A DNA stretch of 64,000 nt from Enoplosus armatus (lineage: Eukaryota; Chordata; Actinopteri; Centrarchiformes; Enoplosidae). Position 1 is the stretch's first letter. Each line of letters opens with the position of its first letter. The stretch covers positions 14,157,704 through 14,221,703 of the forward strand of contig NC_092188.1 of NCBI RefSeq assembly GCF_043641665.1, written 5' to 3'. Positions 20,501-31,252 of this stretch are shown here, one piece after another. The notes under the pieces were generated by a model, which was not told where the DNA came from, did not search any database, and was given only the letters and a program-made list of their open reading frames with translations. A program made the position numbers and the translations under genes.

Positions 20501-22520
20501 GACAATACCTCTGCTATCACACTCCTATTTTACCTAAGACATAAAAACATATCAGCCACAATGATCTAAATATATTTAATTGAACCTGAAAATGGCAAGA
20601 ACATTCTTTATTATATAACCATTTCAACCATAAAACACTGTCCTCACTGCTATATCATAAAAACAAATCCTCATAACTACTATCTAATTATGACCAACAA
20701 AATAAAAAAAAGAATCGCTAATGGCAAACTAGTCTCATCTTGGAAGACCAGATCAATGACCTCTTGGACAGTTGGGGTACCTTTATAGTCTAATGATTCC
20801 CCCAACCCCTCTTTTGATCTCTGTTGATTAGCTGGGAATTGATGGGTTTTAATTAGTTTATTTTGAGGTTATTTTGTGCTTGTTCCTTGTGCAGATCTCG
20901 CAACAGTATCAAGGCACCCTATGACCTCTGTTGCTAATGTGCACCGTTTATGATCAGGCCTGTGCTTTCACTGTTTGGATATTGCGGGCAGCGTCACGGT
21001 CTTTCTTGAACTCTGTCACTACTGTCCCATAAAAAATATACACAGACATGGTACAGTTTCACAGTTTCAAGATTCCCTGCACCATTTTCCTTGATTTGAC
21101 CCATGCTGGTGGATCTGAAATCCATTTCAACAGATACAGGTCAAATTTGAACAGTCTCAATGTACGAACATTTGTAGCACCTATACAAAATTATACAATT
21201 TAAAAAGTAATTTTAAGAAAAGTAATCACATTTCAGGCTAAAAGAACTGGTTTACTGTAATTTATCATTAAATACATTGTAGATCACCATATGAATCCAC
21301 CCGCCAAATTACTATTGTCATGGTGCCGCCACTACAACTGCCAACACAATTACACCACAATTCATAGCATTATAGTAATTTAGCATTTTGTACAGTAGTC
21401 GTTACTGTACAAAATGCTAAATTACAATTATGTCGTATGGAAGTAATTTAAATTGGGCATAGAAAATGTATTTACGTCACTCAATACATTTGTGACACTG
21501 GCCTAAGTTGTATGATGAAATATATAGTGATAATATAACAATTTTGATCAGACAGTGACTTTTGACACTTTGTCACTTTGACACTTGTCAAATACAGTAA
21601 ATCTAAGTGACTTTCTCCTTCTGATGCTGGAGCAGCTCTACAGTCACTTTCACTCTCAGCGCTACGTCCTGTTTTGTTTTAATATGCATAAAATAATCCA
21701 GAAATTATTTGGAATTTGGTGTAACATTTACCAATAACTTGAATTAATTCATTTGATTATCAACAGCAAGAGAGAGATTTAGAGAGCGTGCAAAAATGCA
21801 TGCTCATTTAAAAGAATTTCCAGTAACGAGACAACTAAATGTCATACATCTACTTTCCATTTGCAGTCACCATCATCAGAGGGCCCAATGTGATGGCTCA
21901 CAGTACTTGTGACCTCTGCTGCAGAAACCGACCACACACTGTATAATCATAAAAGATCATTATACACTTCAGACTGTGCGAAGATGACAACTTCTCAGGC
22001 ATCCGGTAGTGTCGACATACAGCCACAGCGTTTTCATCCATGTATTTTTAATTTTAAATGTAAAATACCAAATATCTCTGTAACATACTTACATATTTAC
22101 ATTTGGCACCCCTGCGCACTTTTGCATTTCATGTTTATCGAATCCAAATACAGTTATTGTTGTTGATGTTCAAACTTTACTCATGTTTACTCGTGTGTAC
22201 AGTCATTAGTCATGGTTTCATATACTGTTAGGGCTTTGTGGCTTTAGAGTGTGTGTGAGCGCAGAATATCAAAGCTTTCACAAAACTGAGTACATTTCCA
22301 CACATCAACCAGACATTCAGACACGATATCAGACACGGTTGTGATTGAGGGACGTTTTTCCGCACATTTGAGTAATAATTGTCTAATAAAAAGAAATTGC
22401 GTGAATCCTACTGGTTGTGAACATGTGAATACTTTGGTGGGTTATTTGCTTCAAAATAAAAAAAAACCCATTTTATTAACTGTTCTGCAAGCTAGTCTGA
22501 TCTAACTAATCAACACCAGC
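14591..22520. other. gene-free intergenic stretch
   Basis: About 8 kb between aplp1 and zbtb32. Open frames here are short, mostly begin at non-ATG codons, and resemble nothing known. Visible structure: CA repeats near 16383 and 19050, an A15 run near 19279, an AT-rich block 17700-17760, and the hairpin at 21375-21425. Regulatory elements may be present but cannot be recognised without comparison to other species. Confidence 0.6.
21375..21425. repeat. perfect 23-bp inverted repeat (hairpin)
   Basis: The left arm 21375-21397 (GTAATTTAGCATTTTG then TACAGTA) and the right arm 21403-21425 are exact reverse complements around the 5-nt loop GTCGT. It lies about 1.1 kb upstream of the putative zbtb32 promoter. 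It could be a miniature transposon remnant or a structured RNA. No annotation is justified beyond the structure. Confidence 0.9.
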
Positions 22521-22527
22521 TCGTCAC

Positions 22528-22589
22528 TATATAAACAAATAATTTAATCAACTCACAGGCACATTCTTCCCACTCAACTCTCACTACAG
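22528..22589 (+). promoter_or_regulatory. putative zbtb32 TATA promoter and 5' UTR exon
   Basis: TATATAAA at 22528-22535 is followed about 30 nt later by a region ending in CTACAG|GTAATG (donor at 22590). The next acceptor, TTCTCAG, ends at 22823, 32 nt before the zbtb32 start codon. This fits a short noncoding first exon of about 22558-22589 spliced to the coding exon. Inferred from sequence only. Confidence 0.4.
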
Positions 22590-22855
22590 GTAATGCTGTC
22601 CGGAAAGGATGGGGAAAAAAAACAGAACAAACCACAGAGAAACATATTATCTGTTAATCACAAGCCAATCCCTGCTGTTGATTTGCAAAGTTGTTTTCCT
22701 ACTTACAATTTAGCATTTCTAGAAATGTGACATACATGGTAACTGGAACTAATTTTAACACAGTGTGGGCATTATCTGATAGGAGCTCTCATTGATTTTT
22801 CCTCCTCTGATTTTCTCTTCTCAGACTTTTGATTACATTTCTACAAACGTCAGAA

Positions 22856-25800
22856 ATGATCCAGATCAACAACACGCAGTACTTCCACTTCCTGCAGCAG
22901 GCAGATGCCTTGCGTCGCTCAGGGTCGCTCTGCGATGCCATCATCTCTGTAAAGAGTCAAACTTTTAGGGCCCATCGGCTAGTACTGGCTTGTGCTAGCA
23001 GAAGACTAGCACAGCAGCTAGCACGAGAAGATATAGACAGCCCAGTCCAGTGCACTCTGGAGTACTTCTCACCCCGCACCTTCCAGCAAGTTCTGGACTT
23101 CACCTACACACAGACTATTGAGGTGTCTGTGGACGACCTGCACCTGCTGCTGAGAGCTGCTCAGCTGCTGGAGATGCAGCCGCTGGAGGACCAGTGCCGG
23201 CAGCATCTGGACAATCTCCACTACAGAGCCAGAGAGAAGAGCAAAGGAAGAGAAATCGCAGATATCAAAGAAGAAGAAAAAAGTGCAGAGGAGACGGATC
23301 AAAAGCAAAAAGGAAGTCCAGTTCGAGAGGAGAACCTCCAAGAGACTTCTTCCCCAGGGGACAACGCAAGCGACAGCATTGTCATGGAAAACCTTTCACC
23401 CTCTGATCCCGCTAAGAACCGCAAAAGTCCACTATCCCCAAGAAAGAAGGCTAGACTGTCCCCTGTGTCAGCAACACCCTACAACAGAGACAGTATTATT
23501 AGCAGGCCTGCCAGCAGCAGCTCCTCTTTCTCTTCTCCCTGGACTTTCCCTACAAACATGTGGAACTCGGTGAACACCCTGAGGCAGATAGCAGAGAATT
23601 ATTCAAACTTAGTTGCAGCTCACCCCCTTCAGTCCCCAAACCAGTCCTCTGTAGCGTACCCATTCTCCCTCTCCACTCCCCACATGTTCCCCCTACTTGG
23701 CTCCCATTTTCCAAGCTCTGTGATTGGCTACTCCGGCTTTCATCCACCTTATACACAAAACCTTTACGCTGGGTCTACAGGGATGGGGAGCATAACCAAG
23801 CAAGGCCTGTTAAAAAGAAAAAAAAACAGCCAGAGAGTATTTACTAGGACCGTTCAAACCAGTGAGCCGAGGTAAGTCAGCACTCGGACATGATTTTGGA
23901 AAATGCTGTTTTTTATTTTCAGTCATTGTCTCCCTATTTTTCCACTCACAGAGTCATTTAGAATCCCCTAATTTGCTCAGTTGTTCCCTTGCGACAGCTA
24001 CAGCGCCTGACTCACACACACATCTCACTTTGGGTAGATGTGTGTGTGATCGAGCCTCCTGCACTTTCCAAGTAGAGCAGTTTCAGCTGTTAACCCTTCC
24101 TTGCCAGTCCAAGTCAGTCAAGCTCTTGTTTTTGACAAATCCTAATCCTAGTTTTCAGATCAATTACGGCACAAAAGAGCAAAAGACATACATGTTAATT
24201 TTCCAATAAATCTAAATAGAAGTTTTAACTTTTTTTGTTGGATTAAAACAAATCATACCTTGTTCTAATTCTGAATGTATTTACCACTGTCCTTTTGTGA
24301 TACTAAATAGTGTGAAACCCACTTGACTTTGTTTTTGGGTGATTCACCTCCTTTTTTTTTTACACGTATTGTACAGTGTTCCAGTGTAATCAAACAGTGT
24401 ATAAAGGGGAGCCCCCTAAATTTCTCCCCTCCTTTGCAGAACTCAAGATTTTCCACCCACTGAAACCGTGTGTTTCAGTGTTTTGACCGGTCTCGTCTCC
24501 ACCACAAGAAATTGTTCAAAACATTTTTGTGTCTTTATGGAAAAAAAAACTATTCTTCAGTGTCATTATGCATTATCCTGTTCCTACTACTCTCAACTCA
24601 ACACAAGTTAATTGAGCTTTTACCCTGAACGAGCGCTATAAATATCTTGTGGTTGGGGATGGAGGGGAAGGAAAGGGTGTTTAAGGATGTAATCTGTGAT
24701 AACGTTGTAACATATATGCAGACTGACATTTTACTTGCTGTATATTTATCCAGTGAAGTATCTCTCAAATAAAAGCACTTTCTTTATTATTGTTAAAAGC
24801 ACAATTTGTTTAATTTTTTGCAACTGTGGTATCAGAATCATTTCTTTTCCGCAGTTACCATGACGTATCCAAAGCCAGCACAGAGAGAGTTAAAGACTGC
24901 CGACAGTGCAGTGACGATCCAGTGCTGCGGGAGTCAGCCTCCACAACATCAGGTAATGACATGATTATGACAAACAGAAAACATACTGTTTTTTAATGAT
25001 CACAACACACTGAACATACTATTATAACCATACAGTGAGATCAAGGCTGCAGCAACGCTTATCCTCTGTAGGTTATTGTAAGACAGTTCTTGCCATGACC
25101 CCTAACCTTGGCAGACTTCAGCTATGTAGCTACGCAATGGAAAGTGATAAAGAGAGTTGTGGTTTTGAGAGCATGGTGCAGCAAGAGCAGTAGTGTGGTT
25201 ACGAGATACAGCTAGATACATGCAGTACAGTATGTACTGCATGGAAACAGTGGTTTGTCCTATGCCAAAAAAAATCATGCATGTTGACTTATTATAATAA
25301 ATGTATAATATAGTACAATATAATACCGTAATATCAATGTAAGCCATTGCAATAACAAAAAAAACGAGCTAAACCAACAGCGTGTGTGTGTGTGTTTGTG
25401 TGCGTGTGTGCATATGCGTGTATGTGTGTACATGCATACGAGAGTATGATAGTTTGTGTTGTACAATCAAGCTGATAAACATGGTTTATCTGATGTTTAA
25501 TATCTCTGCTCAATGGAACATTATGTTCATGCTTCAAGAGATTAGGCCATGGTAGAACAGTGCTTTACACGTGACTTCAGTGCAGTTAGCAGTGTGACAA
25601 CTTAAAAGTTAGAAGTACATAATAACACCACTTCTTGAAAATCTGCCTCTCTAATATATAGATACATAAAATGTACAACAGCACATAACCTTAAAGAGTA
25701 TAAACGAAGCATTTAGGCACCTGTGTTCCGTGCTGCTATGTGATGTTTCATTCTCCTTTTATTGCTTTTTCTTTCCACAGAAATTATATTACTGTATACT

Positions 25801-28294
25801 AATAATGGCAATGCAAATTAAAGCATCATCTGTATAAGATGTTAGGTCTTTTAAAGTGAGAACTGAAGAAATATTGGACAGGAAACATACTAATGACAAC
25901 AGGTCTCAGGAGGCTGTGTTTTGAGTGGTGAGTGTTCAATTGTTGTGGTTTATTCTCATTCTCTCAATTTCCCCTAGAGCACCCCCTTCTTATTTCAGCA
26001 TCCTGTCTTTACTACGAGGCCCAAATTTTCCCTTGTTAAAAAGAAAAATAAGGTGTTGAAAGTCTTCAGAGTTGTTAACCTAACCTCAAAATCACACCTT
26101 TGTCATTTTTAAAGAATCACTATAGGAAGCTGCAAATAAGACATGTGCAGAGCGACAGGAAAGTAAGCTTATACAAACTGCATTTATTGTCTATTGACAG
26201 GATGCTGACAAATAATAGACTCCCTGAAAGGTGGTTAAAATAATGTATCTCTTTATTCTAAAGTTAATGCAATAAACTGTAATTTCCTTTTTGAGAATAT
26301 TATGTTAAGGAGGTCAGTGAGAATTATAATCTTGAGTATGACTGCTACTGTTGCCTTTAGCAGGGTTGAAAAATTGCACTGTTTCATTATTGATTAAGCT
26401 GCTGATTATTTTCTCAATTAATTGATTGATGGTTTGGGCTAGAAAATTCTAGAAAGATGAAACTAGGGACTCAAACGATTAATCAATTATCAAATGAATT
26501 TTCTGAAAATCGATTAAACGACTAATTCACTTTATTGCAAGTGATTGATCATTTTGGTTAAAGACTAAAGTAGGATGCACATAGAAAATAATTTACACAT
26601 AAGTGGACTTCTAATCAACTCACATTTATTAATGTTTTTGATCATAGCAAACATGAAAGAACACATGGGGGTTCCATATCGTACTCTGTTGCAGTAACTG
26701 AACCACCATACCTTTAAATTGAAATATGGTGTTTTTGTGAAAAGCCACAGATCATTGCAGGAGTCACATCAATGTTCACACCTCCACTTGTTTTCCCATC
26801 TTGCTGTTTTCACAGGTGAAGCCTGTGCAGGGTGTCGGTTTTGCAGAAAAGGAGATGTGGTGCAGCATGAACCACAATCCCATCGACAAGAAAACAGGGG
26901 AGAAAAACCCTACCAGTGCCAATACTGTCCCAAGAAGTTTAGTCTGAAACATCAACTGGACACACACCACAGAGTTCACACTGGTAAGCACACTATGGTG
27001 CAGCTGAGTACCCACTGGTTACACATTAGAATGTAAGACTATGCCTACCCACAATGTTGGCTAATAAGCTTACATTATATTATATATATATTCATATTGT
27101 GGGGCATTAGAGCAAAAACTACAAATAACCCCCTAGGGAATTTCAGTATTCAATATATTTATTTTTGTCCATAATCCAGTTACAAAGTTAAGTCAGATAA
27201 ACTCGGCCATCAGGTAAAAAGCGAGAGCAGTACAAAAGCATTTGTGTACTTTGACTTTAAAAAGTGCATTAGATGTCTGATAAGTAACAGTAGTAGGATT
27301 CGTCTGAGGTTGCTTAGCTTAGTGGGACTTGTCTCTTACTCTCACAGATCTCACAGATGTTTGAAAAAGTACTCTTTATTATTTGTAGCCACTGTTTTAT
27401 GTTTGGGTTTTTTTAGCATATAGGACTGGGCCAGCACTTTTGCATGTTAATCAATTCACTACGAAGCACATATGCATTACATTACTGCTGAACATCTTCC
27501 AAAGCACACTGTTGTGTTTTTAGATTTCTGAACATCTTCCAGGCAGGTTTCCACTCATTTTACTACTACGAAACTCTTACAGAAACTTGAAACTTGTGTG
27601 AGATAGAAAATCCATCGATCATGGTGAACATGTTTGCCTAACCACTTTTAAAACATTATTATTTCTGTAGGGTAATGCAATTCAAAATGTGCCCCTTACA
27701 ACTGTATTGCCATGCAGTGATGGCTTTGACAATAGTAGCATCAAGCAAAATATTTCCTGTGATGGATTAAGACAAAAAAAAAAAACGCTGAGTAAGTAAT
27801 GGAGTGACCAAATCACTACAGCATGTAAAAAATGTAAAAATAAATAATGATTAGCAACAATATAAAGCATGCAAGATCATTTGTTGTAAATTGGTCAATG
27901 CTAAATCACCTAAACAGAAAAATGACCTGGACACAGTCAAGTAATGTAGCAGTATATATAAAATGAACAATTGGTAGAACACTGGTAATTAATACACTTA
28001 AACATAAACATACACTACACTTAGACATAAAGGCCCTCCTGTTCCCTCTTCTCTCTGCTTCAAGGAGAAAAACCCTTCGAGTGTCGTCTCTGTGGTCAGC
28101 GTTCACGGGACTACTCAGCCATGATCAAGCACCTGCGGACTCACGGCGGGGCAGCACCCTACCGGTGCTCGGCATGCCTGGAGTTCTGCAGCAGCTTGGT
28201 CGCCATGCAGAGACACGTCAAGAGCCACGCAGAGCAGGACTTCCCCCCTGACTGGAGCATCAACAGCACCTACCTGTACAAGTCACACATCTGA
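22856..28294 (+). CDS. zbtb32: zinc finger and BTB domain-containing protein 32
   Basis: Nuclear BTB zinc-finger repressor; mammalian ZBTB32 restrains lymphocyte activation. Coding exons 22856-23871, 24855-24952, 26816-26983 and 28065-28294 give 503 residues in one frame. The start is the ATG of [10 protein letters not shown], preceded by a splice acceptor at 22823. BTB/POZ spans about residues 5-115 ([40 protein letters not shown]). A Lys/Glu/Ser-rich linker follows, with [13 protein letters not shown] as a likely nuclear signal. Three C2H2 fingers lie at about 406-426, 434-454 and 462-482, including [20 protein letters not shown] and [17 protein letters not shown]. The last piece, [12 protein letters not shown], matches the distinctive ZBTB32 C-terminus. 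Seen: domains and splice sites. Inferred: orthology, supported by linkage to kmt2b. Confidence 0.93.
23872..24854 (+). other. zbtb32: zbtb32 intron, no further feature seen
   Basis: Donor GTAAGT at 23872 and acceptor CCGCAG ending at 24854. An AATAAA at about 24768 (CAAATAAAAGCAC) could allow an early-terminated BTB-only transcript, but nothing else supports that. Confidence 0.5.
25381..25437. repeat. interrupted (GT)n microsatellite
   Basis: Imperfect GT/GC/GTAT dinucleotide run inside a zbtb32 intron. The antisense open frames across it (His/Thr-rich) come from the repeat. Confidence 0.85.
26380..26540. mobile_element. possible hAT-type DNA transposon remnant
   Basis: ATTGATTAAGCTGCTGATTA, TTTTCTCAATTAATTGATTG and, about 60 bp on, GGGACTCAAACGATTAATCA and AAAATCGATTAAACGACTAA resemble the GATTAATCG-rich ends of fish hAT elements that I have seen. 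Ends and target duplication are not defined. Identification is tentative. Confidence 0.35.
26984..28064 (+). other. zbtb32: zbtb32 intron between finger exons, no feature seen
   Basis: Donor GTAAGC at 26984 splits the linker between fingers 1 and 2 (HTG|EKPF). The acceptor TTCAAG ends at 28064. AT-rich, with no exon or clear repeat. Confidence 0.55.
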
Positions 28295-29605
28295 GCCAGG
28301 CTTCACAACACAGATCTGTCTACACAAAGTTCTCATAGGTGTAGCTTTAGTTTGTACCTCTCATGTGCTATCATTACATTTGAGTCACAGAGCTAAGCAT
28401 CTGTTTTTCTGAAGGATAAATCCCAGATGGTGTTTGAAACAACGCTTACAACTGTTTTGAAGTTATAATTATGCAAGAGAGGCACAGACTGGGGCTATAT
28501 GTTGCAATAACTTCTGTACAAACTGAGACTGCTCTGTATTCACATTCACAACTATAGAACAGCACTAATTTCCAATGACATCAGAAAAGGTACTGATTTT
28601 CCATTTTACATTAGGTCATGTACGTGCATTAAAGCCACATCAACAGCTCATTCTCATCAAATGATGCAGGTATCTTCCTTCTTACTTATACTCATAATTA
28701 TTGGACTGCTTGTGTAAACTTTGTAAGTTTGACCTAGGTTTAGAGTGCCCTCATGAGGGCAACCACTGTAAAAATCTTTTTTTTCTGTATAAGGTGCTAA
28801 TAAATGCATCACCATTTCAAAATGGGAGATATTAAGTGTACAGCTGTATAAAAGATGGTTTTTATAAGTGCTGGAACATATAGAGAGTCTACATTCATTC
28901 ATCAAGATTTAGCCCTTCAATCAAAATTGTATCTATGTCATCCTTTAGAACAGTGAACTTTTTCTGGTCCTGTGTTATTTTACTCAGAGAAAAGCAGAAA
29001 GGGTCAGCCAGCACGACCTTGAGCCTTGGCACTGCTTGTGAGACAAAAGTCAGCCAAATCCTATATATGGTAACATTAAAAAGTTGAGAAGGCAGACTGG
29101 ATTTACGTAACACTCATAATAAGGAATGTCACGGGCGACTAAAAATGTCACTGGACATCATTAATCTGCTCTGGTTCATTGAGATGAGAATAACAGAGCA
29201 GCTATGTCTGTCTAGCTAGTGACAAACAATAGTCCAGCATTTTCTTAGTTTTTATTCATCCATTAGTGGATTTTCTTCATTGTCAGTCACTGATACCGGG
29301 CTGCCTTACTTACTGGTTGCAGTTTTACAAGCGTGGATATAGTGAGAAAATGTGTCTCCAAAGTAAATACCTAGTGGTATTTAGCAACTGCCATACATCT
29401 CTACAAGCACCACACAGTTATATGACTGTGAAGTTATCACTGAAGTCCTCATATGTATGTATTCAGTATGTAACCATGCACATTGCTTCCTAGAAGGAGC
29501 TTTTAGTGGAGCTTTTGGGCCATTTCCACTGAAAGCTATTTGTTGATTTGTACAGCATTATCTTAGTGTGTATGGGGTGGAAAATAAACAAATAAACGTT
29601 TACCT
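28295..29605 (+). other. zbtb32: zbtb32 3' UTR (probable)
   Basis: There is no other gene between the TGA at 28292 and the AATAAA sites at 28799-28804 and 29583-29588. It contains a perfect 14-bp palindrome, GCCCTCATGAGGGC, near 28748. The extent is inferred. Confidence 0.4.
29583..29588 (+). terminator. possible zbtb32 distal poly(A) signal
   Basis: AATAAA in AAAATAAACAAATAAACG. A more proximal AATAAA at 28799-28804 is an alternative. Confidence 0.35.
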
Positions 29606-31105
29606 CATTTTTCATTTATTGGATTTATTGGATCAATATGCCATGTTTTAGACTACTAATGCATCAAATAAACAAGCGTATACAGAGCTGCTATATTGGC
29701 AATTTTTTGTAATTTGTACAGCTAATAAAAGACGTGTAGACACAAATGTTAAAGGAAGTGCTGGGGTAACAGAGAGCAGCTGACCACAACCACATAGTTA
29801 AACATTTTCTGTTATCACTTCGCTGGTAAAACAAATTACAGACAAACAGACTTTAAATAGAGGAGAATTAAGACACTTATGCAGCAGTTTAGTGGGACAC
29901 CAGATGTATCATTCTTTAAACATTTTATAACTTCTGTAATGTGTGATCACTTAACAGAACTGAACATTTTGTTCTCAGTGAACCTGAAGCGGAGTCTGGC
30001 ATATGTCCCGTGTATGGTAATGCTTTATGCTTGACTCAAAGACTTCTGAGTGTGGCTAACATGAGTAATAATAGTATTTGTAAACTGACACATTGTAAAA
30101 AGGGAGTTTGTGCACTCTCAGACAATATACCCTACAGTATATACTGGTAGGCCTATCCCTCAAAAATCCTTCTCATTGCACTGGCCCATCAGCAATTGTA
30201 ATATTGTGATCAGTGTTTTTTGTTCAGCAGGCTGTGTTGGGGTCCCTGTGTCTACACATGTACAGTAGGCTACATCTCACAGAGACTGATAATCCACGTT
30301 TACAGATAATCCATTTAGACACTGATGCAGCACCTTTGATGATTTAAGGGGCCTTTTTCACTGCAGACATTTTGACTTGTCATAGTGGGAAAAGCATAGG
30401 TGTCACTGATAACATCATTGATGACTGATACGCAAGTGTCTTCAATTGCATACACCAAGCCACAGTGGACGCATTTGTAAAGGACTTTAGTTTAGATCCA
30501 TTGTGCGCACATTTTTAATACGGCGGGGTTTATGGACACGTCGCTGCTGATTGAGTAGCACCTCTGACACACCCACCAAACGAGAGAAAACGTACATCAA
30601 ATCCCGTTGCACGCAGTTTCGAGGAAGCCGTAGCAAAACTGTGCACATACCGAGATTACGTTGAGAATGCCCCATTCACAACTAGGTTAATTTCACTGCA
30701 GTCAAGAGAGCCGTCGTTTGCGATAATCCGGCCAAGCAAGCCAAACCTCATAATGAAACGTGTTTATGAACGTTAAAATATGAAGGAATGTGTAACAATA
30801 CAATTAGTAGTGACTTTCCCTGTACATTAATGTGCAGTGAAAAATAAAAACATACTGTTTGGAAATATGAACCAGTATGTAATGTTAAGATCAGCAGCCA
30901 AACGGGTATTTTTCCTCACCACACTTACAACACTAGGACTAACTATAACTACTCTACAAGAACGATGCCGTTTCTTTACTTTTTCTTTATTCCTCTCGCT
31001 ACATGAATCATCAACTGCTGGGCATGCTGACTTTTTGCTAGATTGGAAAGCTTGACAGGCGTGACATCAGTATCTAAGGGCGAGGTCAATTCAGCCATCA
31101 TTCAT
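29606..31105. other. intergenic stretch between zbtb32 and the Kir gene
   Basis: No gene supported. It contains one copy of a short repeat at about 30345-30430 that recurs at 31815-31905. A short open frame at 30487-30675 on the minus strand has no recognisable features. Confidence 0.5.
30345..30430. repeat. short interspersed repeat, copy 1
   Basis: GGCCTTTTTCACTGCAGACA, TTTTGACTTGTCATAGTGGG and AAAAGCATAGGTGTCACTG closely match 31820-31895 (GGCCTTTTCACGGTAGACAT...GTCATAAAAGGAAAAGCACA). Similar sequence is, from memory, dispersed in other fish genomes. Class unknown. Confidence 0.6.
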
Positions 31106-31111
31106 TTTATT
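31106..31111 (-). terminator. likely poly(A) signal of the Kir gene
   Basis: TTTATT on the plus strand, which is AATAAA on the coding strand, about 145 nt after the Kir stop codon at 31253-31255. Position-based inference. Confidence 0.45.
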
Positions 31112-31252
31112 ATTTACACCTGTGCTTCTCTGTGACATGTCAATATGTCTACGATGAAAAAGGCCTATCCATAAGTTGCTGTTAAGTTATTCACTATAAA
31201 TACTATTAATAGACTACATTTAAGCCTTGTGTATGTCTTGCATCAGGTGCTG

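Larger units (their letters stand above)
24953..26815 (+). other. zbtb32: zbtb32 intron with microsatellite and transposon remnant
   Basis: Donor GTAATG at 24953 and acceptor TTTCACAG ending at 26815. It contains a GT-rich microsatellite at about 25381-25437 and an AT-rich hAT-like remnant around 26380-26540. No exon was seen. Confidence 0.55.

Noticed and set aside
22829..22855. Nine extra in-frame codons upstream of the zbtb32 ATG
   Set aside because: The upstream start would be a TTG just after a splice acceptor. The ATG at 22856 begins the normal BTB lead-in.
25275..25537. His/Thr-rich antisense frames in a zbtb32 intron
   Set aside because: Produced by the GT/CA microsatellite; low complexity, no conserved part.
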